From assembly GCA_963786155.1 (NCBI GenBank), contig CAWAXW010000006.1, positions 868,001-932,000 of the forward strand: a stretch of DNA of 64,000 bases, read 5' to 3'. Source of the stretch: CAWAXW01 sp963786155. Lineage in GTDB: Bacteria > Actinomycetota > CADDZG01 > WHSQ01. This document shows positions 1-9,689 of the stretch, one piece after another. The notes under the pieces were generated by a model. That model was not told the origin of the DNA. It saw nothing but the letters and a program-made list of their open reading frames with translations, and made no database searches. The position numbers and the translations under genes were made by a program. Within the stretch, counting starts at the first letter, position 1. Every line of letters starts with the position of its first letter.

Positions 1-337
1 GCTTCTTGAAGCGTTCGTACGCAGGAGCGTCGCCGTTGACGCGGTGGGCGCGGGCGAGCGCCTCGTAAGCGAAAGCAAGGTCGAAGTCGCCTATCCGGTG
101 CTGGTCGCAAAGCTCACGGCACCGGCTCGCATGATGCAGGGCTGCCTCGCCACGTCCCAACACGGCGTAGACGCGCGAGCACTGCCATTCACCCCGGATC
201 CAGTTCTCGGGGCGCCCCACGATGCCCCATAGGTATCTCGACGTGTGGGCGGCATGGATCATCTCGTCGTCCTCTTCGGGGGTCCGTGAGCTCTTTTCGA
301 GCAGCGCCCAGACGTAGTTGAAGAGGTCGGTGGCCAT
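1..337 (-). CDS. Conserved hypothetical protein, 3' part beyond the left edge
   Basis: An open frame on the minus strand starts at the ATG whose first base is 337 and runs off the window, giving 112 visible residues (MATDLFNYVWALLEK at the start, a central RGEWQCSRVYAVLGRGEAA segment, then DLAFAYEALARAHRV). The composition is soluble, helical and rich in Cys, His and Trp. The helix pairs resemble a tetratricopeptide-like fold, and I recall uncharacterised actinobacterial proteins of this type, but no function is established. It is transcribed divergently from the crotonase gene, with 104 bases between the starts. No in-frame ATG or GTG lies between 337 and 442, which supports this start. No stop codon occurs in the visible part. 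Confidence 0.7.
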   Translation of the reverse strand, partial: MATDLFNYVWALLEKSSRTPEEDDEMIHAAHTSRYLWGIVGRPENWIRGEWQCSRVYAVLGRGEAALHHASRCRELCDQHRIGDFDLAFAYEALARAHRVNGDAPAYERFKK

Positions 338-441
338 GCGCCTTTGATCCTCGGGCCCGAAGGCCTGCCCCTCGATGTCTTCTCCGATCGTTAAGGAGCC
401 GTCAGGGTAGCGCCGCGGGGCACTGGGTAGGCTCGGCCCCC

Positions 442-1288
442 ATGTTCCAGGCGATTAGGACCGAGACAGACGAAGGCGTTCGCTCGATCGTCTTCGCACG
501 GGCGGCGGAGTACAACACGATCACGCCGACCATGGCCAAGGAGTTGGCCGTGGCAATAGATGAAGCCAACGAGGACGACGACGTCCGGGTCATCCTCGTG
601 CGAGCCGAGGGTCCGGCCTTCTGCGCCGGATACGGGCTCGACTGGGCCGTGGAGATGCAGGCCGGGGAATCCAAACGCGAACGGGCGTGGGACTCGGTCG
701 AGGACTACCTCCAGATGTCGAAGTTCGTGGATGCATACATGAAGCTCTGGTACTCGCCGAAGCCGACGGTCGCCGCGGTCCAGGGATGGTGCATCGGCGG
801 AGGAACCGACATGGCGCTTTGTGCCGATCTCATCGTCGCCGGCAGGTCGGCGATCTTCGGGTATCCGCCCGCGCGTGTGGGGGACGCCGACGACCGCGAT
901 GTGGGTTTATCGGATCGGCCTCGAGAAGGCGAAGCGTTATCTCCTGACCGGCGACCAGATCCCGGCCCCCGAGGCCGCGGACATCGGTTTGATCCTCGAG
1001 GCCGTGGACGACGATGCGTTGCAGACGCACGCCGCCGCTCTCGCCAAGCGCATGGCTCGCCTGCCTATCAATCAACTGGTGATGCTGAAGCTTCTGTGCA
1101 ATCAGGTGGCCGAGAACGCCGGCATGCACTCCACTCGCACGCTGGGGACATTGTTCGACGGGATCGCACGACACACGCAAGAGGGACTGGACTTCGTGAA
1201 CAGAGCTTCCGAGATCGGCTTCCGCGAGGCGGTACGGGAACGAGATGATCCATTCGAGGACTACGGATCGAGACCCAAGGGGGAATGA
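442..1288 (+). CDS. Crotonase/enoyl-CoA hydratase-like protein (frameshifted)
   Basis: About 281 residues when stitched, the normal length for the crotonase superfamily, whose members bind acyl-CoA thioesters and stabilise an oxyanion. The oxyanion-hole segments are visible: FCAGYG around residues 60-64 and CIGGGTDMAL around 117-126. The two glutamates used by true hydratases are not conserved: the first position is Asp (GGGTD) and the second reads Pro (FGYPPA), so the reaction may not be hydration. The frame changes near 875-885: upstream reads GYPPARV, downstream WGTPTTAMWVYRIG. This fits loss of two bases or gain of one. The stop overlaps the start of the following acyl-CoA ligase (ATGATG at 1285), suggesting that both act on the same acyl-CoA substrates. 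Confidence 0.85.
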
Positions 1289-2813
1289 TGGGGGACCACA
1301 ACCTGGCGATGCTCGGCGAAAGCTCGTTCGAGCGACACGGCGACTACGAGTCCTTGTGGTTCGAGGAGACCTGGTATCGCTCCGGCGAGCTCATCGAGCG
1401 CGTTCGGAGGATGGCTTCCGGGTTCATCGAGCTTGGCATCGAGCCGGGGGACCGCGTCGTCGTGATGATGTCGAACACACCGGAAGTGGGCATCTGCTAT
1501 TCCGCCCTCTGGCGCGCGGGCGCGGCGATCACCCCGGCGATCTTCCTTCTGTCCACCGACGAGCTCGCGCACATCCTGCGGGACTCCGAAGCTCGTGCCG
1601 TGATCACGAGCCCGGAGTTCCTGCCCAACGTGAAGCTGGCGGCGCAGGGCGTCGACACCCTCAAGTGGATCCTCTCCACGGGGCCGGAAGAGGACGGGAT
1701 CGTTCCATTGACCTCACTGGAGGAAGCTAGCGCCGGTGAGATAGTCATCGCGCCGACGAGGACATGGCGGCCCTTATGTACACGGGCGGGACGACAGGCC
1801 GCGCCAAGGGCGTGATGCTGTCGCACTACAACCTCTGGCATGCCGGCTCCAGCCTGCAAGAGGCGTCTCATGTCCCAGGCATCACCCGTGGCCTGACCCC
1901 GCTGCCGCTGTCGCACTCCTACGGATTGCTCGTCACGGTCGTCGGACTCCATTCGACCGAGCCCGGAGTCGGAGTGTTGATGCGCTGGTTCGACCCGACG
2001 GGCTGGCTCGAGCTCGTCCAACAGCACGGGATCCAGATCTCCGCGCTCGTCCCCTCGATGATCCAGATGCTCATGGCTATGCCGCTCGAGGACTACGACC
2101 TCAGCTCCTTGCGATACGTGGCCTCCGGGGCTTCGCCCCTAGCCCTCGAAGTGATGCGATCGCTCGAGCGACGTGTGCCCGGCGTCAAGGTCCGCGAGGG
2201 ATACGGGCTGACAGAGTCCACCGCGATCATCTCGGCGATGCCGCCGGACGAGATCGTGCACGGCTCGGTCGGCAGGCCTTTGCCCGATACCGAGGTGAAG
2301 ATCGTCGACGACGAGGGCAAGGAAGTGCCTCCCGGCGAGATCGGTGAGATCACGGCTCGCTCCCCGATGATCATGATGGGGTACTGGAAGGCCGCGGACA
2401 CGACGGCCCACGCCGTGCGAGACGGATGGCTCTACACCGGAGACATGGGCCGGCTCGACGACCAAGGCTTCCTTTGGGTCGTCGACCGCAAGAAGGACCT
2501 GATCATCAGGGGCGGCTTCAACGTCTACCCGCGCGACCTCGAGGACGTGTTGGCCGAGCATCCCGACGTCGCCATCGCCGGCGTCGTCGGTGAGCCGCAC
2601 GAGACCTACGGGGAGGAAGTCGTCGCCTTCGTGCAACTCATGCCGGGTGGACAGGCGACGCCCGATGACCTGATCGAGTTCGCCCGCGAGCGGATCGGCA
2701 AGTACAAGTACCCCCGCAAGGTGCACATCGTGCCTGCCATCCCGCTGACGCCGGTCGGAAAGATCGACCGCAAGGCGCTGCGAGCTCAGCTCGCCGAGGC
2801 GGCCGGGGGCTAG
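1285..2813 (+). CDS. AMP-forming acyl-CoA synthetase/ligase (frameshifted)
   Basis: Stitched length is about 509 residues, typical for the ANL superfamily that activates carboxylic acids as acyl-adenylates and transfers them to CoA. The phosphate-binding motif YTGGTTGRAKG lies at 1779-1811. Further on are the adenine-binding GYGLTEST, the hinge region YTGDMGRLDD with DRKKDLIIRGG, and the C-terminal catalytic lysine in GKIDRKALR. The frame breaks near 1755: restoring one G (CCGGAC for CCGAC) gives IAPDEDMAALMYTGG without interruption. Start ATG 1285 overlaps the crotonase stop, so the two genes are probably one transcript. Substrate chain length cannot be read from the sequence. Confidence 0.9.
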
Positions 2814-2862
2814 GTGGAGTTCCGATCCCCGGGACGACCGGGACGATGGCCGCGACGAACGG

Positions 2863-3159
2863 GTGCGGGACGACCGCTCGCTCGGCCGCAGCATTAAGTT
2901 GTGGCTGCTGGGGGTGTTGGGGTTGTTGGCGATCGTGTTCGCAGTCAAGAATCGCCAGTCGGTCGAGGTCTCGCTCGTCTTCGGGGAGATGACGATGCCC
3001 CTGGTGTGGACACTCCTTCTCACCTTTGCCTTGGGTGGGGCGATCGGGTGGCTCGCGGGCCGGCTCGGGAACAGGCGCCGGGAGCTCGAGCGTGAGCGCA
3101 GGCGAAGGCCACCGGAGGAGGACCGCGAGAAACAGGACGGGGAGCATGGAAATAGATAG
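2863..3159 (+). CDS. LapA-domain (DUF1049-like) small membrane protein
   Basis: A 98-residue protein from a GTG start. Two hydrophobic segments (about residues 13-28 and 44-66) are separated by AVKNRQSVEVSLVFGEMTMP, the hallmark of the LapA/DUF1049 family. The family name comes from lipopolysaccharide assembly in E. coli; in Gram-positive lineages the role is unknown. The C-terminus is a highly basic and acidic tail (RRRELERERRRR) expected to be cytoplasmic. It lies 49 bases after the acyl-CoA ligase and 58 bases before the tetraspan gene. The exact start is uncertain because the upstream in-frame sequence is also charged and open. Confidence 0.7.
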   Translation: MRDDRSLGRSIKLWLLGVLGLLAIVFAVKNRQSVEVSLVFGEMTMPLVWTLLLTFALGGAIGWLAGRLGNRRRELERERRRRPPEEDREKQDGEHGNR

Positions 3160-3217
3160 GAGGGGAAGGCACCCCTAGGGCAGAAGAATCAGCTACCGAA
3201 CAATTCTGGGGGGAAAG

Positions 3218-3844
3218 TTGGCTGAAGCGGCGGCCGAGCCGGGGAAGGACGCCCGGCCGGGCTTGCTGGGCAGGATCCGGGCTGCGCGCCCTGAGCGCGC
3301 CGGTGACGGGGGGGCCGAGGCCTCCGAGTCTCCGACGCCCGTGGCCGAGTCCCCAACCGGCTACAAGACGTTCTCTCGCAAGCTCGCCCCCTCGCTGATC
3401 GCAATCGGAGGCGCCCTGACCGCCCTGGGCGGCGTCGGCGCGTGGGTGAGAGCGTCGCAAGTCGTGAGCGAGGGCCTCGCCGAGGAAGAGGTCGAGGTCG
3501 TCATGGGTCACACCTACGACTGGGGCCTGTTGCTGGCTTTGCTCGGGTGCGTGGTGCTCGTCTCCTCGGCCGCATGGCTCACCCGCAGTCTCGTGGCCAA
3601 GATCTTCTCGATCGTCGCAGCGGGCGCCGTTATCGGCATCTCGATCTGGAGACTCCAGCTCATCGATCGTCAAGCCGCTGCGATGGCCGACGCCGCTCGT
3701 TCCGGGGCGGTGGATTTCCTGACTTTCCATGCCGGCCTGGGATGGGGCGCGTGGTGCCTCGTCGCCGGGTCGGTGGCGCTGGGCCTCGGGATCGTGGCCG
3801 GCGTGCTCCGGGAGCTTGACGTAAGAAAGGGGTTGGGGGCATGA
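3218..3844 (+). CDS. Four-helix membrane protein of unknown function
   Basis: 208 residues from a TTG start preceded by a GGGGGGAAAG stretch. The first 50 residues are a low-complexity cytoplasmic-type tail rich in Ala, Pro and Glu. Four probable membrane helices follow at about 58-78, 101-121, 129-148 and 172-196. A short acidic loop (GLAEEEVEVVMGHTYDWG) links helices 1 and 2. I do not recognise a family. The stop overlaps the ATG of the solute-binding lipoprotein gene (ATGA), so it is probably the first cistron of the ABC transporter operon and may be an accessory membrane subunit. That role is inferred only from position. Confidence 0.65.
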   Translation: MAEAAAEPGKDARPGLLGRIRAARPERAGDGGAEASESPTPVAESPTGYKTFSRKLAPSLIAIGGALTALGGVGAWVRASQVVSEGLAEEEVEVVMGHTYDWGLLLALLGCVVLVSSAAWLTRSLVAKIFSIVAAGAVIGISIWRLQLIDRQAAAMADAARSGAVDFLTFHAGLGWGAWCLVAGSVALGLGIVAGVLRELDVRKGLGA

Positions 3845-5379
3845 GGGGACCGCTCAAGTGGAAGCGCATCGTGGGGGCAGTGCTCGCTTGCTTCCTTGTT
3901 GCTTGTAACGGGCATGCCGTCCTCGTTGAGGAACGAACTGGCGATGCTGCGCTGGCCGGCGCGACCGTCGACGGAGCGGAGGGCTCGTCTAGCTCGGGTC
4001 GAACGCTCGCACGAGGCGGTTCCAACGCCGTCGATCTCGGCTCCTCGGGAGCCGGCGGCTCGGGAGGCTCGTCCGGCAACGGCACCTCGGGGCCGGGTGG
4101 CGGGGGCGTCCCTTGCGCGACGACTTCCGATCCCGACCAGGGCTTCACGGCTGAATCGATCAAGCTCGGGACGATCGTCCCTCTCACCGGAGCGCTCCGC
4201 CCTCTCGGCGAGCAGACCGCGCGCGTGATGAAGCTAGCGGTCGACCGCATCAATTCCATCGACAAGCTCCCCGGTCCCTATCCCCTGACGTGGGGCTGTG
4301 GCGACCGGCCCGGCGTGTTCGGACGGAAGCTCGAGCTCGAGGTCTACTCGTTGCAGAACAACACTCCCGAGGAAGCGCTTGCGGGCGTCCGCAGGCTCAT
4401 CGACGTGGAGAAAGTGTTCCTCATCCGCGACTGCTACCTGCAGTCCAACCTGATGGGACCCGGCACTCAGTATCAGAACTCGAAGGGCGTGCCCGCGATC
4501 TGGTGCAACTTCTCGGAATGGGGAGCGTCAGCCGCGCCGTGGAACTACTCGCCGGGGATCAACCCGTACGTGGCGGCGGGGATCGAGACGGGCTACCTGT
4601 TCACCAAGCTCAAGCGTCAGCGACTGGCCGTTATCGCCGACCCCAGCGTCAAGGACACCCTCGTCAAGGTCGTAAGGCGTGTGGCGGCTCACTTCAAGCA
4701 TCCGATCCCCGAAGAGTGCATCGTCCTCAAGAAGGCGCAGGAAGCTTCGAGCGGGATGCGCTCGGAGATAACGCGCATACGAACCTGCTATGGCGCAGGG
4801 CAGTCGCCCGACGCGGTGATCGCGCTCGATGCGCTCAACGCGACGTTCGGCGCTCTCGAGGCCAAGAGCCAGGGCTGGCGAGGAGCCGATAACAACGTCC
4901 AGTGGGACTGCACCGGTCTTTCCTGCTGGATCACGAGTCTGGCCGATCTTTGCGGTGACGCCTGCGAGGGGATGCTGACGAACTGCGCTTCATTGCCGTG
5001 CGTCCCCTGGGCCGATCCCAAGGAGTATCCGTCGGTCCAGAACTTCAACGACTTCCATGACAACTACGTGCCGAACGAGCCCGAGGACATTCTCACCTAC
5101 GGACCAACGGCGATCACGAGTGGGATCGCGCTGTGGTTGACCATGACCGGGCCCGATCTGTCGCGCGAAGCCTTCCGGGAAACCGTGAGCTCATTGAACA
5201 ACTGGAGCTCGGGGATCGGCCCGGTGATCACGATGAGCGAGGACGATCACTACGGGGCAAAGAGTGTCTGGATCATCAGATACACGGGAGATAGCAACGG
5301 GCCTTACTTCGACGACGTCACGGGCAACTTCGTCACTTTGGATCAGGTGCGAGTGCCCGAGGAGCTGACGCGGATATGA
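3841..5379 (+). CDS. Branched-chain amino acid-type ABC transporter substrate-binding lipoprotein
   Basis: 512 residues. The N-terminus is a lipoprotein signal with lipobox LVAC, putting the lipid-modified Cys at residue 22, after which about 70 residues of Gly/Ser linker precede the binding domain. The domain opens with ESIKLGTIVPLTGALRPLG near residue 106, the standard start of the Peripla_BP_6 (LivJ/amide-urea type) fold. Seen later are ITSGIALWLTMTGPDLSREAFRE and the C-terminal VTLDQVRVPEELTRI. The domain carries several extra cysteines (CYLQSN, CTGLSCW, CGDACEG), unusual for the family and suggestive of disulfides. Start and stop overlap the neighbouring genes by ATGA. It should deliver a ligand to the LivHMGF-like transporter encoded downstream; the ligand is unknown. 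Confidence 0.88.
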   Translation: MRGPLKWKRIVGAVLACFLVACNGHAVLVEERTGDAALAGATVDGAEGSSSSGRTLARGGSNAVDLGSSGAGGSGGSSGNGTSGPGGGGVPCATTSDPDQGFTAESIKLGTIVPLTGALRPLGEQTARVMKLAVDRINSIDKLPGPYPLTWGCGDRPGVFGRKLELEVYSLQNNTPEEALAGVRRLIDVEKVFLIRDCYLQSNLMGPGTQYQNSKGVPAIWCNFSEWGASAAPWNYSPGINPYVAAGIETGYLFTKLKRQRLAVIADPSVKDTLVKVVRRVAAHFKHPIPEECIVLKKAQEASSGMRSEITRIRTCYGAGQSPDAVIALDALNATFGALEAKSQGWRGADNNVQWDCTGLSCWITSLADLCGDACEGMLTNCASLPCVPWADPKEYPSVQNFNDFHDNYVPNEPEDILTYGPTAITSGIALWLTMTGPDLSREAFRETVSSLNNWSSGIGPVITMSEDDHYGAKSVWIIRYTGDSNGPYFDDVTGNFVTLDQVRVPEELTRI

Positions 5380-6857
5380 GAGCGGGGCGGGCTTGGCCGG
5401 ACCGCAGAGCAAAAGGGTCGGCGCTCGCGGGCGTTGGTTTGGCGCTGCTCCTTGCCGTGCAGCCGGTGGCCGCGCCTCCTGCGGGCGCCAAGGAACAGTT
5501 GTCCTATTCCGTCAAGGAAGCGCGCGCCTATGCCTTCAAGGTGTCTCTTCGGAAAGAAGTCATCGAGGCAGTACCGAAGTGCAACCCTGAAGAGGACCCC
5601 TACCAGTGCCAGGGCTACAACCACAAGCCGAACTGTCCCAAGTCGATCGCGATCGGCGCGAGGGGCAAGGCGCCGATTCCGAAGGCTCCGAAGGAGGTCG
5701 AGCCGACGACCGGCGGTGCAGGGATAGGTGAGGGCCAGGAACCTCCGCCTCAATCGAGTCCCGTCAGGCTGAACAGGTATGTCTCATACGCCAAGCAGAG
5801 TCACATCTTCGGCCTCCGCGAGGCGGGTGGTTTCGCGTCCGTGATGTTCACGGACCTCAGCGGACGAAGCGAACCGGAGGCGCACACCGAAAGCGAAGGC
5901 TTCAGCAACAACAAGGCGAACTACGAAGAACGCTGCTTCTGGAACACCTCGGAGAGCGAGGACACCTACGAGCACTTCATGTCGCGTTCGGGAAAAGGCC
6001 CCGACACCTATCACCTGTCCGAGTGCGTCGGCCCGGAGTGCAACTTCGGCGCCGGCGGTTACGGAGCCAACGCCGAGCGAGCGCTCTCCATCGTCCAGAT
6101 GAAAGAGACGGCAGACAAAGTGTCGGGCTCTATGTACTCCATGGTGGAGGGGCTCAACTTCGGTGACGGCGCGTTCAAAGTGGATTCGGTCGTCAGCCAC
6201 GCGACGTTCTCTACGGACGGGACCCCGAAAGGTCTGAAGTGGTCCGTCGTATCGACGGCATCGGGCGCGAAGCTCGGCGGGCAACCGGTGTCGTTGCCGC
6301 CTGGAGACAGGATCACGGCTCCAGGATTCTCGGTCGGCATGGCGGCGCCCTTCGTCGACGCGCCCGGGGATGGCTCGAAGCTGACCATCGTCGCCCCTGG
6401 GCTCCATTTCGGGAGCGAGGAGCAAGCCGCGTTCTTCGGCGGGGCCGAGCTCGTCATGAGCATGGGTCTCGTTGAACCTCCACTGCACGCGACTGACGAA
6501 CCGATCGAGACCGACAACGGCGGCGGCTCGGGCGGGACGACCTCGAGTGGAGGCGGCCTCGACTTCTCGGACTCGAGCACGTCGAGCGGGCTCGATCTCG
6601 GCACGAGCGGGACGATCGGGCCGACCCCACAAACGGAGGGTCAGCAACCGATCGCGCTCGAGGATCCGAGCCAGGTCCTCATCTTCGAGAAGGCGACGGG
6701 GATCGGGGCCGTCGCGCTGATCGTCATCCTCGGCGGATTCTGTTGGTTCCTATTGATGTCGCGTTGGTTGCAGCGCTACGCGTGGGGCCGCAAGCTCACG
6801 CGCGTGCAACCGTTCCGGTTCATCGACTGGATGTACCGGGCGTTCGTCAAGACATGA
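5376..6857 (+). CDS. Exported, C-terminally membrane-anchored protein of unknown function
   Basis: 493 residues with a signal peptide (hydrophobic stretch about 17-36, ending near PAGAKEQ), a large extracytoplasmic domain, a Gly/Ser/Thr-rich stalk at about 385-425, one membrane helix at about 440-463 and a basic cytoplasmic tail (RYAWGRKLTRVQPFRF). The N-terminal part has paired cysteines (PKCNPEEDPYQCQGYNHKPNC). I recognise no domain. It sits between the solute-binding protein and LivH with ATGA overlaps on both sides, so it is certainly co-transcribed with the transporter. Either a cell-surface partner that presents substrate or a regulator is conceivable; neither can be shown from the sequence. 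Confidence 0.75.
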   Translation: MRAGRAWPDRRAKGSALAGVGLALLLAVQPVAAPPAGAKEQLSYSVKEARAYAFKVSLRKEVIEAVPKCNPEEDPYQCQGYNHKPNCPKSIAIGARGKAPIPKAPKEVEPTTGGAGIGEGQEPPPQSSPVRLNRYVSYAKQSHIFGLREAGGFASVMFTDLSGRSEPEAHTESEGFSNNKANYEERCFWNTSESEDTYEHFMSRSGKGPDTYHLSECVGPECNFGAGGYGANAERALSIVQMKETADKVSGSMYSMVEGLNFGDGAFKVDSVVSHATFSTDGTPKGLKWSVVSTASGAKLGGQPVSLPPGDRITAPGFSVGMAAPFVDAPGDGSKLTIVAPGLHFGSEEQAAFFGGAELVMSMGLVEPPLHATDEPIETDNGGGSGGTTSSGGGLDFSDSSTSSGLDLGTSGTIGPTPQTEGQQPIALEDPSQVLIFEKATGIGAVALIVILGGFCWFLLMSRWLQRYAWGRKLTRVQPFRFIDWMYRAFVKT

Positions 6858-7783
6858 CCCTCGCCGCTCAGCCGATCGTCGAAGTAGCTACCTTCGGACT
6901 CGCGTCGGGGGCCGTCTTCGGGCTGCTGGCCCTCGGGCTCGTGTTGATCTACCGGACGACGGGGATCATGAACTTCGCTCACTGGGCGATCGGGTTGCTG
7001 GCGGTGATCGCCTATGCCTTGTTGACGGGGGCCGGGTTCCCGACGGCCATCGCGTTCGCGATCGCGCTTCCCACCAGCATCGTGGCCGGGGTTCTCGCAT
7101 ACAGGCTCGTTTTCCGGAAGGTGCCCCGCAGCAATCAGATCATCGTCATCCTGATCACGCTCGGCATAGCCCAGCTGTACTCGTCCATCGGGAGCTTGGT
7201 CCTCGGCTTCCAGGACTTCACGAAGTTGCCCGGGTGGCTGCCCGCCAAGGACATGCAGATCTTCGGCATCACGGTTCGGAGCTCCGAGCTGTTCACGCTC
7301 GCGGTGGCGGTCGCTATCGCGATCGGCTTCTTGTTCTGGTTCCGGCTCTCTCGCACCGGACGGGCCCTGCGCGCGGTCGCCCAGAACCGGGAGGCCGCGA
7401 TGCTGGCGGGGATCGACGACGTGAAGTACTCGTCGATCGCGTGGGGCATCGGTTCGGCGCTGGCGGGGCTGGCCCTGCTCATGGTCCTCCCTCACGTCGC
7501 GGGCGAGCAGGGCGGACTCATCTCCACGTTCGACACGACTCCGCTCGGCACGCTCCTGATCCCGGCCTTCGGGGCGGCCTTGGTCGGCGGGCTCGTGCAC
7601 CTGCCGATGGCGCTGGTCGGCGGATTCATCTTCGGGCTGTCGCGCGAGTTGCTCGTGCTCGCTCCGCATCCGTGGTCGGAGCTTCGAGGGGTCGTGGCGG
7701 CGTTGCTGATCGTGGTGCTGTTGCTCCTTCGCACCGAGCGCTTCTTCGCTTCGAAGCAGGAGCTCGAGGCTCTCGAGGCATGA
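6854..7783 (+). CDS. livH: ABC transporter inner-membrane permease, LivH type
   Basis: 309 residues from the ATG at 6854, which overlaps the previous stop. The sequence shows eight or so hydrophobic helices and the family signatures LIYRTTGIMNFAHWAIG near the N-terminus and GRALRAVAQNREAAMLAGID, the cytoplasmic loop that docks on the ATPase. It belongs to the BPD_transp_2 (LivH/LivM) class of permeases for hydrophobic amino acids, amides or urea. An in-frame extension back to 6743 exists but would overlap the upstream gene by more than 100 bases and lacks family similarity, so I reject it. Confidence 0.9.
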   Translation: MTLAAQPIVEVATFGLASGAVFGLLALGLVLIYRTTGIMNFAHWAIGLLAVIAYALLTGAGFPTAIAFAIALPTSIVAGVLAYRLVFRKVPRSNQIIVILITLGIAQLYSSIGSLVLGFQDFTKLPGWLPAKDMQIFGITVRSSELFTLAVAVAIAIGFLFWFRLSRTGRALRAVAQNREAAMLAGIDDVKYSSIAWGIGSALAGLALLMVLPHVAGEQGGLISTFDTTPLGTLLIPAFGAALVGGLVHLPMALVGGFIFGLSRELLVLAPHPWSELRGVVAALLIVVLLLLRTERFFASKQELEALEA

Positions 7784-8911
7784 GCGTGGAAACGCAAGTC
7801 GAGGTTGCTTCCGCCGAAGTCCTCGCGCCGGAGGCGACTCCGGAGACCGAGGAGGCCACCGAGCCGCGTCGCCGATGGCTGACGGGAGGCCGGATCCTGG
7901 GCCTCGCCGGGCTCGTGCGATCGCGCTGTTACCCATCCCGTTCGGCGACTTCGGGTTCTTCGTCGGGCAGTACGGCGCCGTCTACGCCATGATCGGGTTG
8001 TCGGTGGTGATCGTCACCGGCTACGCGGGGCTCATCTCCGTGATGCCTTACTCGTTCGCCGGCATCGGCGCGATCTTCACCGGGCTCGCGATGGCCTCGT
8101 GGGGGTGGCCGTTCTGGCTCGCGCTCCTGTTCGCGGCCCTCGCGACGGTTCCGATCTCGGTCCTTGTGGGGATCTCGTCGGTGCGGCTCAAGGGCCTCTA
8201 CCTCGCCATCGCCACGCTGACGTTTGCGAACGCCCTGGGCGAGACGCTCTTCAAATGGGACCGCGTGACCGGGGGCCAGAGCGGTTGGCTGGTCGAAAGA
8301 CCGACGTTCCTGGGCCGATCGATTTCACCACCGACAAGGCCTTCTACATCCTGTGCCTTGTCGTCGTCCTCGCGCTGGTGTGGATGATCGAAGGGCTGCG
8401 CACGTCGCGGATGGGGCGGGCGATGCTCGCCGTCAAGGACAACGAGCTCGAGGCCCAGGCCATCGGGATCAACGTCTACAAGACGAAGCTCGCCGCGTTC
8501 ACCATCTCCGGGATGGTCGCCGGAATCGGGGGCGCATTCCTGGCGCTCCTTCTGACAAGCGTCACGCCGTCGGCGTTCCAGTCGCCCCACGCCGAGGCGA
8601 CCTCGATCCTGCTCTTGACGCTGGTTGTGATCGGAGGGATCGACCGGGCCTTCGGCGCGTTCTTCGGCGCAATCACCCTCGTGATCCAACAGCAGGTGTT
8701 CGCGGGGGCCGAGTGCTTCTACGCCTTCTTCGGCATCTACACGGCCGCGGTTCTCATCCTGTTCCTGTTGTATCGGCCCGGCGGCCTCGTCCAGGTCGGC
8801 CAGATCATGGGTGGGCTCGTCCGCTACAAGCCGGCGCTCGGCATCGGGATCATCCTGCTTACCGTCGGCCTCAACGTCGCCGGCGCTGTCTTCTTCGTGA
8901 ACGCCTGCTGA
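7780..8911 (+). CDS. livM: ABC transporter permease, LivM type (two frameshifts)
   Basis: About 377 residues after stitching. The first 45 residues are a hydrophilic extension rich in Glu and Ala. Then come LLPIPFGDFGFFVGQYGAVYAM, helices with TGYAGLISVMPYSFAGIGA, and the conserved ATPase-docking loop AMLAVKDNELEAQAIG. Two frame breaks are seen. One near 7917 is cured by restoring a G (GTGGCG for GTGCG); the other near 8313 is cured by restoring a G in the GGGCC run, giving TFLGPIDFTTDKAFYIL. The stop TGA shares bases with the ATG of livG at 8911. It pairs with LivH to form the membrane channel. Confidence 0.88.
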
Positions 8912-9689
8912 TGGCACTCCTGCGGACGCGCGACGTCACGATGAGGTTCGGCGGCGTCACCGCGCTCGACGAGGTCGACATCGCGATCGAGCCGGGCGAG
9001 ATCGTCGGCCTTCTCGGGCCGAACGGAGCCGGCAAGACGACCCTGTTCAACGTGATCTCCGGGTTCCTCAAGCCCGACCACGGACGGATCCTCTTCCAGG
9101 AGGAAGAGATCCAGCATCTGCTTCCCTACGAGCGCGTCGCGGCGGGCATCGGGCGAACGTTCCAGCACGTCAAGCTGTTCCGCAACCTCACCGTCTACGA
9201 GAACCTGCTGGTCGCCCAGCACCGCCACCTGTCCAGCGGCTCGTTCGCGGCGATGCTGCGGCTGCCGTCGTGGCGCCGGGACGAGAAGGAGGCGCGCGAG
9301 CGCGTCGAGAAGATCCTCGAGCAGGTGAACCTTCGTCCGTGGCGTGACTCCAAACCGACGGAGCTCTCGTACGGAACGACTCGGTTCCTCGAGCTCGCGT
9401 GCGTGCTGTCGCTCCAGCCGAAGGTGCTGCTGCTCGACGAGCCGGCCTCCGGCATCCAGCAGAAGGAGGTCGAGGCACTCGGGCCGATGCTCAAGCGCAT
9501 CCGGGACGAACTGGGTGCGCGATCCTTCTGATCGAGCACGACATGGGTCTGCTTCTCGGTACATCCGAGCGGATCTACGCGCTCGACTTCGGCAAGATCA
9601 TCGCCGAGGGCACCCCGGACGAAGTCGTGCACAACGATCAGGTCCTCGAGTCCTACCTCGGCCGAACGAGGAGGGAGACCGTTGCTTGA
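8911..9689 (+). CDS. livG: ABC transporter ATP-binding protein, LivG type (frameshifted)
   Basis: About 259 residues after stitching. Walker A is GPNGAGKT at residues 36-43. The LivG-specific insert GIGRTFQHVKLFRNLTVYENL follows, then the signature LSYGTTRFLE in place of LSYGQQR, Walker B VLLLDEPASG and the H-loop LLIEHDMGLL. The frame breaks near 9514, where restoring one G in CTGGGTGC joins RIRDELG to CAILLIEHD. The altered signature motif (two Thr where Gln residues are usual) is a real substitution within one frame. It provides one of two ATPase subunits of the LivHMGF-like importer. Confidence 0.88.
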
